In this document: piece after piece, positions 1 to 9,747 of the stretch
Layout of the letters: each line of letters starts with the position of its first letter
How positions within the stretch are numbered: position 1 is the first letter of the stretch
From: Solibacillus sp. FSL R5-0449
GTDB taxonomy: Bacteria; Bacillota; Bacilli; Bacillales_A; Planococcaceae
Direction: 5' to 3'
DNA: 64,000 nt
Assembly (NCBI RefSeq): GCF_037975215.1
Contig: NZ_CP150239.1
Location: 2,394,001 to 2,458,000, forward strand
Translations under genes and position numbers: made by a program
The notes under the pieces: generated by a model
Told to the model about the DNA's origin: nothing
The model's input: only the letters and a program-made list of their open reading frames with translations
Databases searched by the model: none

Positions 1-9
1 AAATAAATG

Positions 10-297
10 AGGTTGGGACATAACCCAAAAAAGCTATTTTTCTCTGAGAGAAAAATAGCTTTTTTTTGCTGAGCGTTAAAATTGATTTCCATTCCGGGAC
101 GCTTTCCGCGGGCGTGAGGCCAACAGGATGTTGGTCACAAAAGCGTTGCCACAGGACGTGGCGTTCTTAGCTTTTGTTCCCAGTTTCAGGCGTCACGCTA
201 TTCCCGCAGGAAGCTTTGCTTGTAGCGAAAGGCGTAGCCGTCAGCTACACTCGCCCTCCATTCCAATCAATTTTGCAATGTATCCATTTCTTAATAA
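10..297 (+). repeat. Interspersed palindromic repeat, copy A (expanded form)
   Basis: This element is nearly identical, in inverse orientation, to positions 40270-40467 (copy B), and related to 25966-26066 (copy C). It starts with a GGGACATAACCC box and an 18-bp hairpin, followed by a palindromic core (78-274) bounded by AAAATTGAT and its complement. Compared with copy B the core is 91 bp longer, because two hairpin-forming cassettes lie inside it (roughly 122-180 and 211-249). The first cassette nests GCCAC/GTGGC (148-152, 158-162) inside ACAAAAGC/GCTTTTGT (137-144, 170-177). It encodes no credible protein. It resembles non-coding repeats I recall as common in Bacillaceae and Planococcaceae, but the family was not checked. 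Confidence 0.85.
27..67 (+). terminator. Intrinsic terminator carried by repeat copy A
   Basis: An 18-bp perfect stem (27-44 with 48-65) with a 3-nt loop ends in a run of eight T on the plus strand. It would stop transcription of a plus-strand gene lying just left of the window. Copy B has the same hairpin with a compensatory A-T to C-G pair change. Confidence 0.75.
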
Positions 298-351
298 ATG
301 CTTTCCTCTTATTTAGCAATAAATCTACTTATGTCCCTGCCTCAATCTGAT

Positions 352-891
352 TTATTTTACTAATTTGCTGATTGCTTTAAATGTATCACCTTTTGCTACT
401 TGCTGCATTTCGAATAGTGCCATTTCAACACTCGTTACGCGCGCACCAAGCTGCATCATTTTCTGAATCCCTACTTCGCGGTTACTTGCTGTTCGCGAAG
501 ACACGCAATCTGCCAGTACTTCGACTTCATATCCGTTTTCCAGTAAGTGAGCCGCTGTCTGATAGACGCAAATATGCGCTTCAATCCCAGCCAGTAAAAT
601 CTTTTTACGGCCTGTTTGCTGTAAAGCCTGTACAAATTCCTCTGTATCATAAGCACTGAATGTAATTTTTTCAATCGGTTTTTCATCTGTTAAATGCGCG
701 GCAACTCGCTCATCTGTCGGCCCAAGTCCCTTTGGATATTGTTCAAGCCATAAAATAGGTAAATCCAATAATTTTGCCCCTTGTACCATTGTGGCGATAT
801 TATCTACAACGACCGCGCTTTCTTCAACAACTTGCGCCAATTTCCCCTGAATATCAATCAGTACTAATACTGCTTCTTCTTTTTTTAACAT
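352..891 (-). CDS. Isochorismatase-family cysteine hydrolase (YcaC-like)
   Basis: A 179-residue single-domain alpha/beta hydrolase of the isochorismatase superfamily, cytoplasmic. The expected catalytic triad is visible: Asp13 in VLIDIQ, Lys73 in KITFSAY and Cys106 in EAHICVYQT. The substrate cannot be told from sequence; relatives hydrolyse amides, isochorismate or nicotinamide, and many have no known substrate. An in-frame ATG eight codons upstream exists, but the chosen ATG at 891 follows an AGGGGAGGT ribosome site at the right distance, and homology begins at MLKKEE. The gene stands alone, divergent from the membrane protein gene at 1018 and pointing into repeat copy A. Confidence 0.85.
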   Translation of the reverse strand: MLKKEEAVLVLIDIQGKLAQVVEESAVVVDNIATMVQGAKLLDLPILWLEQYPKGLGPTDERVAAHLTDEKPIEKITFSAYDTEEFVQALQQTGRKKILLAGIEAHICVYQTAAHLLENGYEVEVLADCVSSRTASNREVGIQKMMQLGARVTSVEMALFEMQQVAKGDTFKAISKLVK

Positions 892-1017
892 GAATATACC
901 TCCCCTAAGTTGCATTCTTCTCTATTATACTGAACTTCTCCACTAAATGAATAGTAGAACCTCCATTGAAACGAAATGCATGACACTGTATAGTGAAAAG
1001 AGAAATGGAGGATTTAT

Positions 1018-1494
1018 ATGTTGCGTCTTAGTTGGCTCATAAGTATGGGCATTTCTTTATTTGGAGTATTAATCATTCAGCACTTTTTTACAGTGAAACC
1101 GGACGATGTTGCAAATGGAGGAAATCTGGGTGCACTTGGTTTAGCACTAGTTGCACCATTTATTATACTTAGTTTATTTATTACGTTTCGCTTTTTTACT
1201 GAAACAGCCAGAAACGCAAAAGATCAACTTATGCGTATAATTTATTTAGTATTTGGAATTGCGCTGTTAGTGGCGTTCATCTATTATGCCATTGATTTTT
1301 CAAACAATGTATATGCATCCCTCGGTGGTGATACGAAGACACCCGGCTCGACAATCTATCGTTTCCCCCTATTAAATGAGTATACGAATCATGTTTTCCT
1401 TAACTTTTATACGTTTGGAATTGTCCATACATTAAGCGCTTTAATCGGTGCTGTTACAGGAATGGTCAAGCCTGCAAAACCATCTCCGCAATAA
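1018..1494 (+). CDS. Small integral membrane protein, unrecognised
   Basis: 158 residues with four predicted membrane segments (about 5-23, 40-60, 75-95 and 128-148), separated by short charged loops and a polar stretch around residues 98-120 (GGDTKTPGST). I do not recognise a catalytic motif; it may belong to one of the small Bacillales DUF membrane families, but I cannot name it with confidence. The ATG follows AATGGAGG at a good distance. It is divergent from the isochorismatase-like gene and convergent with pheT, sharing a bidirectional terminator. A transport or envelope role would be speculation. Confidence 0.75.
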   Translation: MLRLSWLISMGISLFGVLIIQHFFTVKPDDVANGGNLGALGLALVAPFIILSLFITFRFFTETARNAKDQLMRIIYLVFGIALLVAFIYYAIDFSNNVYASLGGDTKTPGSTIYRFPLLNEYTNHVFLNFYTFGIVHTLSALIGAVTGMVKPAKPSPQ

Positions 1495-1532
1495 TAAAAC
1501 CCGAATGGTCATCGAACCATTCGGGTTTTATT
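1493..1532. terminator. Bidirectional terminator between the membrane protein gene and pheT
   Basis: A perfect 17-bp stem (1493-1509 with 1516-1532), GC-rich in the middle and A/T at the base, with a 6-nt loop. It has T runs in both directions and serves the two convergent genes on either side. Confidence 0.85.
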
Positions 1533-1540
1533 ATTGTTAA

Positions 1541-3946
1541 TTAGCGTACTTCTGCACCAGCTGCTGCCAATGCTTTTAGTACTTTATTGTGTGCTGCGAC
1601 TACTTCTTCGTCTGTTAATGTACGCTCTGGGTCGAAGTATGTTAACGAGAAGGCTACTGATTTTTTACCAGCCGTCATTTTCTCCCCTGCATAAACATCA
1701 AATACTTTTACCTCTTTCAATAAAGAAGTGCCTGCACCTTTAATAATGCTTACAATTTCACCAGCTGGAGCTGCTACATCCAATTCTAATGCGATATCAC
1801 GACTCATTGCCGGGAAGCGCGGAATCATCGAATAAACAAGCTCTTCTTGTGTTGCACTTAAAATGGCATTCAAGTTCAGTTCAGCAACATAAGTTTCTTT
1901 GACATCGAATGCTTTTTGTTCTTGCGGATGAAGCTGTGCAATGACACCCACTTTTTCACCATCTAATAAAACATCAGCCGTACGACCAGGATGTAAGCCG
2001 TCTACTTGTGCTTTAACATAGCTTACACGAGCTGTTAAGCCTAATTTAGCCAATACCGCTTCCACAATACCTTTGGCAACGAAGAAATCAACATTTTTCT
2101 TTTCACCTTGCCATGTATTATCAATCCATTTACCTGTTAATACAAGCGCCAAGTGCTCTTCTTCAAATGGAAGTTCTTCAGCAGTTTGTCCAAGGAATAC
2201 TGAACCAATTTCATATAATGCCACTGTTTCCGCTTGACGGGCTGTGTTATAGCTTGCTGCCTCTACTAAGTGAGGAATTAAGCTTTGGCGTAATGTCGTA
2301 CGCTCTTCAGACATAGGCATTAATAACTTAGTTGTCTCTTCAGCTTTTAATGCAAACTTTTGAGCCTGTGCCGCTGAAGTTAATGAATACGTTACCGCTT
2401 GATAAAGACCGGCACCTTCCATAACATTACGTACAATACGGCGTCCTGCTTGATATGGTGTTAAACGGCCAACTTGCTCACTTGCCGGTAAGCTAACCGG
2501 AATTTCATCATAGCCATACATACGTGCTATTTCTTCCACGATATCTTCCGGGATTTTAATATCCTGACGTCGTGTCGGAGCATCGATGATTAATAAGCCA
2601 TTAGCTGCTTCCACATCAAATTTTAAACGCTCTAAAATAGACAGCATGTCCTCTAAAGAAATCTTCATCCCTAAACGACCGTTAATAAAGTCAGGTGATA
2701 CGACAACACGTGCAGGTGATTTTTCAAGTTCATCGACTAGCACTGTACCTTCCAATACTTCTCCGCCTGCTAGTTCAGCAAGTAATTGTGCTGCGCGTTC
2801 TGCTGCAGGAAGGACACGGTTCGGATCAACACCTTTTTCAAAACGTGCTGACGAATCTGAACGTAAGCCGATTTCTTTTGAAGTACGGCGTACAGACGCC
2901 GGATTGAAGTATGCAGATTCGATTACTACTGTTGTTGTAGTATTTGATACTTCTGATTTAGCACCGCCCATAACACCTGCAACCGCTTCTGCTTCCTGAC
3001 CATTTGTAATGACAAGGTTGTGGCTAGCCAATTTACGTTCCTGGTCATCAAGCGTCGTCATTACTTCGTCATCACGAGCCATACGTGTCACAATTTCTCC
3101 TGTTGCCAATTTATCGTAGTCAAATGCATGTAATGGTTGACCGTATTCCATTAATACATAGTTTGTAATATCGACTACGTTATTATGTGGGCGTACACCA
3201 GCAGACATTAACGCATGCTGCAGCCATAAAGGAGATTCTTTTACTTCAATGTTTTTTACAACTTTTGCTGCATACATCGGGTTCGCTTCTTTATCTTCTA
3301 CCGTTAATTTTAAAACGTCTTCCGCTTTTTCAGCTGAAGCTGTATAATCGATTTCCGGTAATTTAACATCTTGAGATAAAATTGCAGCTACTTCATAAGC
3401 AACACCAAGCATGCTCATTGCATCCGAACGGTTCGGTGTTAAACCAAGTTCAAGCACTGTATCACGTAAGCCTAAAACTTCCAATGCGTCTGCACCTGGA
3501 GTTGAATCGGCAGGTAATACATAAATGCCGTCCGCATAAGCCTTTGGCACAAGACGGCCTTCAATGCCCAACTCTTGTAGTGAACATATCATCCCTTTTG
3601 ATTCTTGTCCGCGTAACTTTGCTTTTTTAATTTTAATGCCGCCTGGTAATTTTGCTCCTGGACGTGCTACGATAACTTTTTGACCAGCATCGACGTTTGG
3701 TGCACCACATACGATTTGTTGTAGTTCTTCTTCCCCTACATCCACTTGGCACACATTTAATTTATCTGCTTCCGGATGTTTTTCTTTTGATACAACGTGA
3801 CCAACAACAACATTTGACATGCCTTGTGAACGGTCAATTACTGCATCAACTTCGATCCCCGCGCGCGTAATTTTTTCTGCTAATTCATTTGCTTCCAACG
3901 AAGAAATGTCTACATATTGACTTAACCATTTTAATGAAACTAACAT
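1541..3946 (-). CDS. pheT: Phenylalanine--tRNA ligase beta subunit
   Basis: 801 residues, matching the usual length of bacterial PheT. It pairs with PheS as an alpha2-beta2 enzyme charging tRNA-Phe. The order of domains follows the family: an N-terminal EMAP/OB-fold tRNA-binding region (about 40-150), the B3/B4 editing region in the 200s-300s, B5 around 405-480, a degenerate class II core, and a C-terminal ferredoxin-like anticodon-binding domain (about 705-801, beginning near YSMIPRFPAMSRDIA). The ATG lies 8 nt after AAGGAGG. It sits 17 nt downstream of pheS in one transcript governed by the upstream T-box. Confidence 0.98.
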   Translation of the reverse strand: MLVSLKWLSQYVDISSLEANELAEKITRAGIEVDAVIDRSQGMSNVVVGHVVSKEKHPEADKLNVCQVDVGEEELQQIVCGAPNVDAGQKVIVARPGAKLPGGIKIKKAKLRGQESKGMICSLQELGIEGRLVPKAYADGIYVLPADSTPGADALEVLGLRDTVLELGLTPNRSDAMSMLGVAYEVAAILSQDVKLPEIDYTASAEKAEDVLKLTVEDKEANPMYAAKVVKNIEVKESPLWLQHALMSAGVRPHNNVVDITNYVLMEYGQPLHAFDYDKLATGEIVTRMARDDEVMTTLDDQERKLASHNLVITNGQEAEAVAGVMGGAKSEVSNTTTTVVIESAYFNPASVRRTSKEIGLRSDSSARFEKGVDPNRVLPAAERAAQLLAELAGGEVLEGTVLVDELEKSPARVVVSPDFINGRLGMKISLEDMLSILERLKFDVEAANGLLIIDAPTRRQDIKIPEDIVEEIARMYGYDEIPVSLPASEQVGRLTPYQAGRRIVRNVMEGAGLYQAVTYSLTSAAQAQKFALKAEETTKLLMPMSEERTTLRQSLIPHLVEAASYNTARQAETVALYEIGSVFLGQTAEELPFEEEHLALVLTGKWIDNTWQGEKKNVDFFVAKGIVEAVLAKLGLTARVSYVKAQVDGLHPGRTADVLLDGEKVGVIAQLHPQEQKAFDVKETYVAELNLNAILSATQEELVYSMIPRFPAMSRDIALELDVAAPAGEIVSIIKGAGTSLLKEVKVFDVYAGEKMTAGKKSVAFSLTYFDPERTLTDEEVVAAHNKVLKALAAAGAEVR

Positions 3947-3963
3947 TTATATTATCCTCCTTC

Positions 3964-5001
3964 TTACACTTCTGCCTGGTGGAATTGTGATAAGAAGCGT
4001 GTGTCATTTGTATAGAAATGACGAATATCATCCACACCGTATTTTAACATTGCGATTCGTTCTGCACCGATACCGAAAGCGAAACCTGAAAGCTTAGTTG
4101 AATCGTAGCCAGCCATTTCAAGTACGTTCGGGTGTACCATACCGGCACCTAAGATTTCGATCCAGCCAGTTTGTTTACATACATTACAGCCTTTTCCTGA
4201 GCATTTATGACAAGAAACGTCTACTTCTACAGATGGCTCAGTGAATGGGAAGAATGATGGACGAAGACGGATTTCGCGTTCTGCTCCAAACATTTTCTTT
4301 GCTAATGCATCAAGTGTACCTTTAAGGTCAGACATGCGGATGTTTTCACCGATCACAAGACCTTCAATTTGCATGAATTGGTGTGAGTGAGTCGCATCAT
4401 CTGTGTCACGACGGAATACTTTACCTGGGCAGATCACACGGATTGGTTCGCCTTTTTTGGCTTCCATTGTACGTGCCTGCACTGGTGATGTATGTGTACG
4501 TAATAATGTTTCCTCTGAAATATAGAATGAATCCTGCATGTCACGAGCCGGGTGACCTTTAGGCAAGTTCATCGCTTCAAAGTTATAGTAGTCTTTTTCT
4601 ACTTCCGGACCTTCTACGATTTCGTAGCCCATTCCTAGGAAAAGGTCTTCGATTTCTTCGATTACACGTGTTAACAGGTGACGGTTACCTGCACGCACTT
4701 TTGCGCCTGGTAACGTAACATCGATTGATTCGTTTTCAAGCTGTGCTAAAATTGCTGCTTCTTCTAGTACTGCAACTTTCTTTTCAAGTTCTGCTGTTAC
4801 ATTTTCGCGTACAGTGTTAACGAGGGCACCCATTTTCGGGCGTTCTTCTGCAGAAAGTTTCCCCATCCCTTTTAATAAGTCCGTGATCGGTCCTTTTTTA
4901 CCTAAGTATGCAACACGAACTTCGTTTAATGCTTTTAAGTCCGCTGCATCGGCAATTTTGGCTAATGCTTCTTGTTCCAATTGCTTTAATTGTTGTTCCA
5001 T
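3964..5001 (-). CDS. pheS: Phenylalanine--tRNA ligase alpha subunit
   Basis: 345 residues from the chosen start. It carries the catalytic class II aminoacyl-tRNA synthetase core that activates phenylalanine. Visible features are an N-terminal coiled coil, the motif 2 region around [19 protein letters not shown], a Cys cluster ([12 protein letters not shown]) typical of Bacillales PheS, and the motif 3 signature [15 protein letters not shown] near the end. An ATG 12 codons upstream (5037) has no ribosome site, whereas AAGGAGGA at 5012-5019 precedes the ATG at 5001, giving a length close to the B. subtilis protein. It is the first gene after the T-box and is cotranscribed with pheT. Confidence 0.97.
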   Translation of the reverse strand: MEQQLKQLEQEALAKIADAADLKALNEVRVAYLGKKGPITDLLKGMGKLSAEERPKMGALVNTVRENVTAELEKKVAVLEEAAILAQLENESIDVTLPGAKVRAGNRHLLTRVIEEIEDLFLGMGYEIVEGPEVEKDYYNFEAMNLPKGHPARDMQDSFYISEETLLRTHTSPVQARTMEAKKGEPIRVICPGKVFRRDTDDATHSHQFMQIEGLVIGENIRMSDLKGTLDALAKKMFGAEREIRLRPSFFPFTEPSVEVDVSCHKCSGKGCNVCKQTGWIEILGAGMVHPNVLEMAGYDSTKLSGFAFGIGAERIAMLKYGVDDIRHFYTNDTRFLSQFHQAEV

Positions 5002-5110
5002 TTTTACAAATTCCTCCTTAATAAATTCTTGCGACATAGTGCCTGCTCTGAACCCGCTGCTTTAATAAATTTACATATACGCACTATAATAATCACTATT
5101 TTTGAAAATA

Positions 5111-5369
5111 AAAAAACCTCGTCCCCTAAGAAAGGGACGAGGACGAGTTTCGCGGTACCACCCTAGTTATTGCATAAAGCAATCACTTCATTGGAGCTAA
5201 CGACCATGTCTGGCCGGCAATCCTTTCACCACAAGTGGATCCCGGATGCTGCTCGCGGGGTGAACTTCACTATACAATTTGTTAGCAAGCTTTCAGTCAT
5301 TGGCTTGCATTCCCTAGAACAAATGGTGTATACCTACTCTTCCCGGTCAACGCATTTCGTAATATATTC
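5111..5369 (-). promoter_or_regulatory. T-box leader of pheST, specifier TTC (Phe)
   Basis: The minus strand contains the T-box core AGGGTGGTACCGCG (5151-5164), followed by a terminator stem CCTCGTCCC/GGGACGAGG (5117-5142) and a T run. Upstream lie a stem I with an AGAGTAGG motif and a GGAATG distal loop. The specifier candidate is TTC at 5262-5264, a Phe codon, in the context GTGAAG-TTC-ACC. Uncharged tRNA-Phe is expected to stabilise the antiterminator and allow pheST transcription when phenylalanine is short. Confidence 0.93.
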
Positions 5370-5376
5370 TCCAACT

Positions 5377-5405
5377 AGTTTAATGTATTTTCGTACATTT
5401 ATCAA
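5377..5405 (-). promoter_or_regulatory. Sigma-A promoter of pheST
   Basis: TTGATA and TAAACT spaced by 17 bp on the minus strand, with transcription predicted to start near 5369 at the base of the T-box leader. It lies just past the end of qoxD. Confidence 0.6.
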
Positions 5406-5427
5406 CTAGCTGGAGCGTTTTTCATCA

Positions 5428-5709
5428 TTACATATCCCAAAGAAGGATTAATAAAGAACCTAAAACAGTCAATAATACTAAACCGATTCCGTAAACGATA
5501 TTCGAGTAGATAGCCCACTTGTCATTTGTTTCACCAGCGTGCATGAAGACAATAAACTGTAAACCAGCTTGAATGAATGCTGTTACTAATAGAATAATCA
5601 TTCCAGTTGCGAATGACATATCTGTGAAGTAAACAAGCATTGCAATCACTGTTAAAATCAGTGAAAATACGAAGCCCATAATTTGGCCTTTTGGGAAGAA
5701 CTTAGCCAT
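5428..5709 (-). CDS. qoxD: Quinol oxidase aa3 subunit IV
   Basis: 93 residues with three transmembrane helices (about 12-31, 35-57 and 67-90). This is the small subunit IV of a haem-copper oxidase, contributing to assembly and stability rather than catalysis. The motif AFIQAGLQFIVFMHAGE matches subunit IV proteins. It is shorter than B. subtilis QoxD because it lacks the polar histidine-rich tail. It is the last gene of qoxABCD, 3 nt after qoxC. Its stop lies about 20 bp from the pheST promoter; I saw no terminator between them, so some readthrough into the T-box leader is possible. Confidence 0.92.
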   Translation of the reverse strand: MAKFFPKGQIMGFVFSLILTVIAMLVYFTDMSFATGMIILLVTAFIQAGLQFIVFMHAGETNDKWAIYSNIVYGIGLVLLTVLGSLLILLWDM

Positions 5710-5712
5710 AGA

Positions 5713-6312
5713 TTACATCATTCCTTTCAAGTAAATGAAACTGAAGATGAAGATCCAAACAACATCCAGGAAGTGCCAGTATAGTGAGAATACAAATGTT
5801 TTCCCTGCTGTTACTGCGTTAAGTCCACGTTTAGCGATTTGGATCATAATGAAGATTCCCCAGAATAAACCGAATGTTACGTGAAGACCGTGTGTTCCTA
5901 ACGTTGTTAATAAAGCAGATGTGAAGGCACTTGTCGTAATACCTGCACCAACATGTACATAGTGTACAAATTCGTAAATTTCTACAGAAATGAACGCTGC
6001 ACCAAGGAATAATGTAATACCCATAAACGACAATGTCGCTTTTTTACTGCCTAGACGCATTGCATGAATGGCTAAACCGATTGTAAAACTTGATGCTAAA
6101 AGAATGAATGTCTCTGCTAATACTGGACCGATTTCAAAAATCTCAGCACCAGTTGGACCATTACCTGTACGACCTTCTAGAACAAAGTATGATGCGAATA
6201 ATGTACCGAATAACATAATTTCCGCACCTAGGAAAGTCCAGAATCCGAAGATTTTCAGGTTATTTTCCTCTGTTGAATATTCCAATGGAACATTGTTATT
6301 AACTTTACCCAT
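5713..6312 (-). CDS. qoxC: Quinol oxidase aa3 subunit III
   Basis: 199 residues with five transmembrane segments, characteristic of haem-copper oxidase subunit III (COX3). Recognisable stretches are FWTFLGAEIMLFGTLFASYF near residue 25 and LYWHFLDVVWIFIFSFIY near the C-terminus, with the conserved YWHFLDVVW signature. It acts in the cytoplasmic membrane with QoxA, B and D. Its ATG overlaps the qoxB stop by one base (TAATG), implying translational coupling. The glutamate in LETFILLASS-like context (LAETFILLASS) fits the family. Confidence 0.95.
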   Translation of the reverse strand: MGKVNNNVPLEYSTEENNLKIFGFWTFLGAEIMLFGTLFASYFVLEGRTGNGPTGAEIFEIGPVLAETFILLASSFTIGLAIHAMRLGSKKATLSFMGITLFLGAAFISVEIYEFVHYVHVGAGITTSAFTSALLTTLGTHGLHVTFGLFWGIFIMIQIAKRGLNAVTAGKTFVFSLYWHFLDVVWIFIFSFIYLKGMM

Positions 6313-8276
6313 TATTTCGCACCTCCTTCTTTTTCATATTTTTTCTCGATTAATTCTACCTCTTCTTTATGGATATGGTAGCCATGGTCGTCTTCTAGAG
6401 AACGGTAACCCATACAAGCTAAAATACCGATTAAGCTGATGATAGCTAAAGTAAACATACTGAATACTAGAGCGAAACCACCGATGAAGAAGAATACTGA
6501 TAAGATAAATGTTTGACCTGAGTTATTTGGCATGTGAATATCTTTAATTTCACCTTTGAATAACTTTACGCCGTTTTTCTTAGAATCCCAGAATGCTTCT
6601 GAAGTTGCATCAGTTACGTCTGGAGTAATTGCAAAGTTATAATGTGGAATTGGCGTATGTGTCGCCCACTCAAGACCACGTGCATCCCATGGATCTGAAC
6701 CAATGTCGCGTGGAGAGTTTTTGAAACTGTACCAAATGTTCCATACTAGCATTAAGAATGAAACAGACATGATTCCGGCACCGACGAACGATACCATGTT
6801 TAATGTACTGAAACCAGCCGCATCAGAATATGTGTACATACGACGTGCTTGACCATCTAAACCAGTGATATACATTGGAATGAATGAAAGTACGAAACCA
6901 ATAGACATTACCCAAACTGTAGCTTTACCTAGACGCTCGTTTAACATGAAACCGAACATTTTTGGCCAATAGAATGTTAAACCTGCTAACATCGCGTAAA
7001 CAACACCAGGGATGATTACGTTATGGAAGTGAGCTACTAAGAACATTGTGTTGTGGTATTGGTAGTCCGCTGCTGACATCGCAAGCATAACCCCTGTTAC
7101 ACCACCTAATGTGAATAAAGGAATGAAGTGTAATGCATACAACATTGGTGTTGTAACAACAATTTTCCCTTTATAAAGTGTAAATAACCAGTTGAAAATT
7201 TTAACCCCTGTTGGGATCGCAATTGCCATTGTTGTGATCGAGAAGATCGAGTTCGTGAATGCACCTTGACCCATTGTAAAGAAGTGGTGAGTCCATACAG
7301 CGAACGAGAATACTGAAATTAAGATCATTGACCAAACCATTGACGTGTAACCATATAAGTTACGACGTGCGAATGTCGAAATTACTTCAGAGAAAATACC
7401 GAATGCCGGTAAAATTAAGATATATACTTCAGGGTGACCCCAAACCCAGAATAGGTTGGCCCAAAGCATGTCCATACCACCGTCGCCGATAGCGAAGAAT
7501 TTTGTATCCCATAGACGATCCATCGTACCCATAGCTAAAGCTACTGTCAATACTGGGAATGCAAATACGATGATTAAGTTTGCAATAAGTGCAGACCAAG
7601 TGAACATTGGCATTTTAAATAATGTCATACCTGGAGCACGCATTTTCATGATAGTCGTAATGAAGTTAATACCTGTCATTAACGTACCAAGACCCGCAAT
7701 TTGCAGTGCAAGCATGTAATAGTTTGTACCAACCGATGTACTGAACTCATTATCCGCTAACGGGAAATATGAAGTCCATCCAGCATCAGGAGATCCACCA
7801 ACGATGAATGAGATATTGAATAATCCCATCCCCATGAAGAATAACCAGAATGCCAAGTTGTTTAAGCGTGGGAACGCTACGTCACGTGCCCCGATTTGTA
7901 ATGGTACTAAAAAGTTAAAGAAGAATGTAATGAATGGCATTGCCATGAATAAAATCATGACTACTCCGTGTGTTGTAAATACTTCGTTATAGTGCTGTGC
8001 GTCTAAGAAACCGTTATCTGGAACAGCTAACTGTAAACGCATCATTACGGCATCGACACCGCCGCGGAAAAGCATAACTAAAGCGGTGATTAAATACATG
8101 ATACCAATTTTTTTATGGTCAACAGTTGTAATCCATTCACGCCATAAGTAGCCCCACAATTTAAAATAAGTAACGATTGCTACTAACGCGATTGACCCTA
8201 AAACGATAGAAGCCATTGCGATATAAATTAATGTGCTTGGGTGTGGAACTGCAAACTGTGCAAAGAATTCCGACAT
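6312..8276 (-). CDS. qoxB: Quinol oxidase aa3 subunit I (catalytic)
   Basis: 654 residues, the haem-copper catalytic subunit that reduces oxygen to water and pumps protons. The metal ligands are visible: His103 in [10 protein letters not shown] (low-spin haem), His281 and Tyr285 in WGHPEVYI (the CuB ligand and cross-linked Tyr), His330-His331 in VWTHHFF (CuB), and His416 and His418 in [11 protein letters not shown] (high-spin and low-spin haem). Two extra C-terminal helices and the overall length fit QoxB rather than the shorter A-type cytochrome c oxidases. The ATG follows GAAAGGAGT. It is the second gene of the operon. Confidence 0.97.
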   Translation of the reverse strand: MSEFFAQFAVPHPSTLIYIAMASIVLGSIALVAIVTYFKLWGYLWREWITTVDHKKIGIMYLITALVMLFRGGVDAVMMRLQLAVPDNGFLDAQHYNEVFTTHGVVMILFMAMPFITFFFNFLVPLQIGARDVAFPRLNNLAFWLFFMGMGLFNISFIVGGSPDAGWTSYFPLADNEFSTSVGTNYYMLALQIAGLGTLMTGINFITTIMKMRAPGMTLFKMPMFTWSALIANLIIVFAFPVLTVALAMGTMDRLWDTKFFAIGDGGMDMLWANLFWVWGHPEVYILILPAFGIFSEVISTFARRNLYGYTSMVWSMILISVFSFAVWTHHFFTMGQGAFTNSIFSITTMAIAIPTGVKIFNWLFTLYKGKIVVTTPMLYALHFIPLFTLGGVTGVMLAMSAADYQYHNTMFLVAHFHNVIIPGVVYAMLAGLTFYWPKMFGFMLNERLGKATVWVMSIGFVLSFIPMYITGLDGQARRMYTYSDAAGFSTLNMVSFVGAGIMSVSFLMLVWNIWYSFKNSPRDIGSDPWDARGLEWATHTPIPHYNFAITPDVTDATSEAFWDSKKNGVKLFKGEIKDIHMPNNSGQTFILSVFFFIGGFALVFSMFTLAIISLIGILACMGYRSLEDDHGYHIHKEEVELIEKKYEKEGGAK

Positions 8277-8313
8277 AGTAGTACTCCTTTCGAAAAGTTG
8301 TTACTTTCAAAAA

Positions 8314-9195
8314 TTAATGTGAAGAATGATCCTCTTCATCTTCTTCGTCTGAAGATTCATGGTTGTGTTCTGGAGCTGGTGAGAACTCTAGATGTGTACC
8401 AGTATAAGTTTGTTTACCAAGATGACCTGGCTCTAATAATTCGTCAAACTTCTCTTCTGTTAATGGAGCAGCCGTTTCATGAACTTCTGTTACCCATTCG
8501 TCAAATTCAGTTTGAGTTAATGCTGTTACATCAAAAATATTTTCTGCTGTACCACGACCTGAGAAGTTCGCGTTACGTCCCCAGAATTCGCCTGGGTTAT
8601 CTGCAGCTAAGTGTAATGTTGTTACCATGTCTGCCATTGCGTATTTCTGACCACCAAGTTGTGGAATCCAGAAACTTGTAATTGGACCGTAAGAATAAAG
8701 TTTGAATTCAATTGCACGTCCAGCAGGAATGTATAGGTAGTTTACTGTTTCAATACCTTGTTCTGGATAGCTGAAGTGCCATTTCCAGTTAGATGATGAA
8801 GCATAAATAACTAAAGGTTCCTGATCTTCATATTCTTGAGGAACATTCTCAACAATGTAGTTACTCTTAACAGAAACAAATGATAAGAAAATAACGATGA
8901 TAACAGGAATACCAATCATAATTGTTTCTACAAGCCAGTGACCATGAATATGCGGTGGCTCGTAATCTGGACTTTGTTTTGATGCACGGTATTTAACTAA
9001 CATAAATACCAAAATTGCTAATACTGTTAGAACAATCCCTGACATTAGGTAAATTAATAACATTGTGTCATCGGCTTGTCTTTGAGCTTGAGGACCTTTA
9101 GGATCAAGTACTGCTAACTTATCGTTACAGCCTGCTAATAGGATAGCACCTAGTCCCATGAAAGAGAGTAATGTTCCCTTCATATTTACTTTCAT
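8314..9195 (-). CDS. qoxA: Quinol oxidase aa3 subunit II (lipoprotein)
   Basis: 293 residues from the ATG at 9195; the ATG six codons earlier (9213) overlaps its own ribosome site and was rejected. It has a lipoprotein signal peptide with the lipobox LLAGC, two transmembrane helices (about 45-67 and 90-110) and an extracytoplasmic cupredoxin domain. The CuA ligand cysteines of cytochrome c oxidases are absent: the region reads WGRNANFSGRGT. This identifies a menaquinol-oxidising enzyme. The C-terminus is unusually acidic and histidine-rich (residues about 278-293). It is the first gene of qoxABCD. Confidence 0.96.
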   Translation of the reverse strand: MKVNMKGTLLSFMGLGAILLAGCNDKLAVLDPKGPQAQRQADDTMLLIYLMSGIVLTVLAILVFMLVKYRASKQSPDYEPPHIHGHWLVETIMIGIPVIIVIFLSFVSVKSNYIVENVPQEYEDQEPLVIYASSSNWKWHFSYPEQGIETVNYLYIPAGRAIEFKLYSYGPITSFWIPQLGGQKYAMADMVTTLHLAADNPGEFWGRNANFSGRGTAENIFDVTALTQTEFDEWVTEVHETAAPLTEEKFDELLEPGHLGKQTYTGTHLEFSPAPEHNHESSDEEDEEDHSSH

Positions 9196-9327
9196 AGTTG
9201 GACTCCTTTCCAATTAAATAGAGCTTGTTAGATTTTGCTTAAGCGCTTTCATGTGAGAGCGAAAATAAAATAATGTCGATAGTGCGATTACGAATGAATA
9301 ATTTCACTTATTACCATTTACACTATG

Positions 9328-9356
9328 CATATAGTGGCAAATAGCCAGAGCATCAA
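9328..9356 (-). promoter_or_regulatory. Candidate sigma-A promoter of qoxABCD
   Basis: TTGATG and TATATG spaced by exactly 17 bp on the minus strand, giving a leader of roughly 125 nt before qoxA. A weak cre-like sequence, ATGAAAGCGCTTAAGC on the minus strand (9237-9252), lies in the leader but misses the conserved 3' end of the consensus. Confidence 0.45.
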
Positions 9357-9747
9357 TTTATCACCATTTAGAACTTTTAAATTGAATCCCATAAATAACA
9401 GTTTGCACACTAATTTAAAAAACATTAATTTATTTTTTTGTTGTGACAACTTAAGGCGTCTGTCTAACCTACTTAGATTTTAGTTAAACATCATATAGGT
9501 GTCAAAACATCAAAATGGTAAAAACCCTTATTTCTTCCATTTTTCGAGCAATTCTTTTTTAATATATTAAAATAATGACGATAAATGCAGTAAAATAAAG
9601 CAATTACGAGCTAAAAGTTAACTTCATTTGAAAAATGACATTTCTATGAACTCGTTAAAGTTCATATTTTGCGACTTATCAGAAAGCTCAATATGTCTCA
9701 ATTTACGGGTTTAATTACCATTTCCTACCTTATATTTTAAAAGAAAT
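9357..9747. other. AT-rich non-coding stretch between qox and trmH
   Basis: About 390 bp of AT-rich sequence with no credible reading frame, no RNA gene I can recognise and no strong hairpin. It separates the qoxABCD promoter from the 3' end of the downstream-oriented methyltransferase gene. Additional regulator sites may lie here, but none could be assigned. Confidence 0.5.

Noticed and set aside
128-316. A 62-codon open frame within repeat copy A
   Set aside because: It has no ribosome site, runs through hairpin cassettes of a non-coding repeat and is absent from the compact copy B.
2586-2999. A 137-codon frame on the plus strand
   Set aside because: Antisense to pheT, low-complexity composition (Ser/Thr-rich) and no ribosome site.
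8241-8681. A 146-codon plus-strand frame across the qoxA-qoxB junction
   Set aside because: Antisense shadow of qoxA; both real genes on the minus strand are unambiguous.
9237-9252. A cre site upstream of qoxA
   Set aside because: The core AAAGCGCTT fits, but the conserved CA at the 3' end is missing, so it was mentioned only within the promoter entry.
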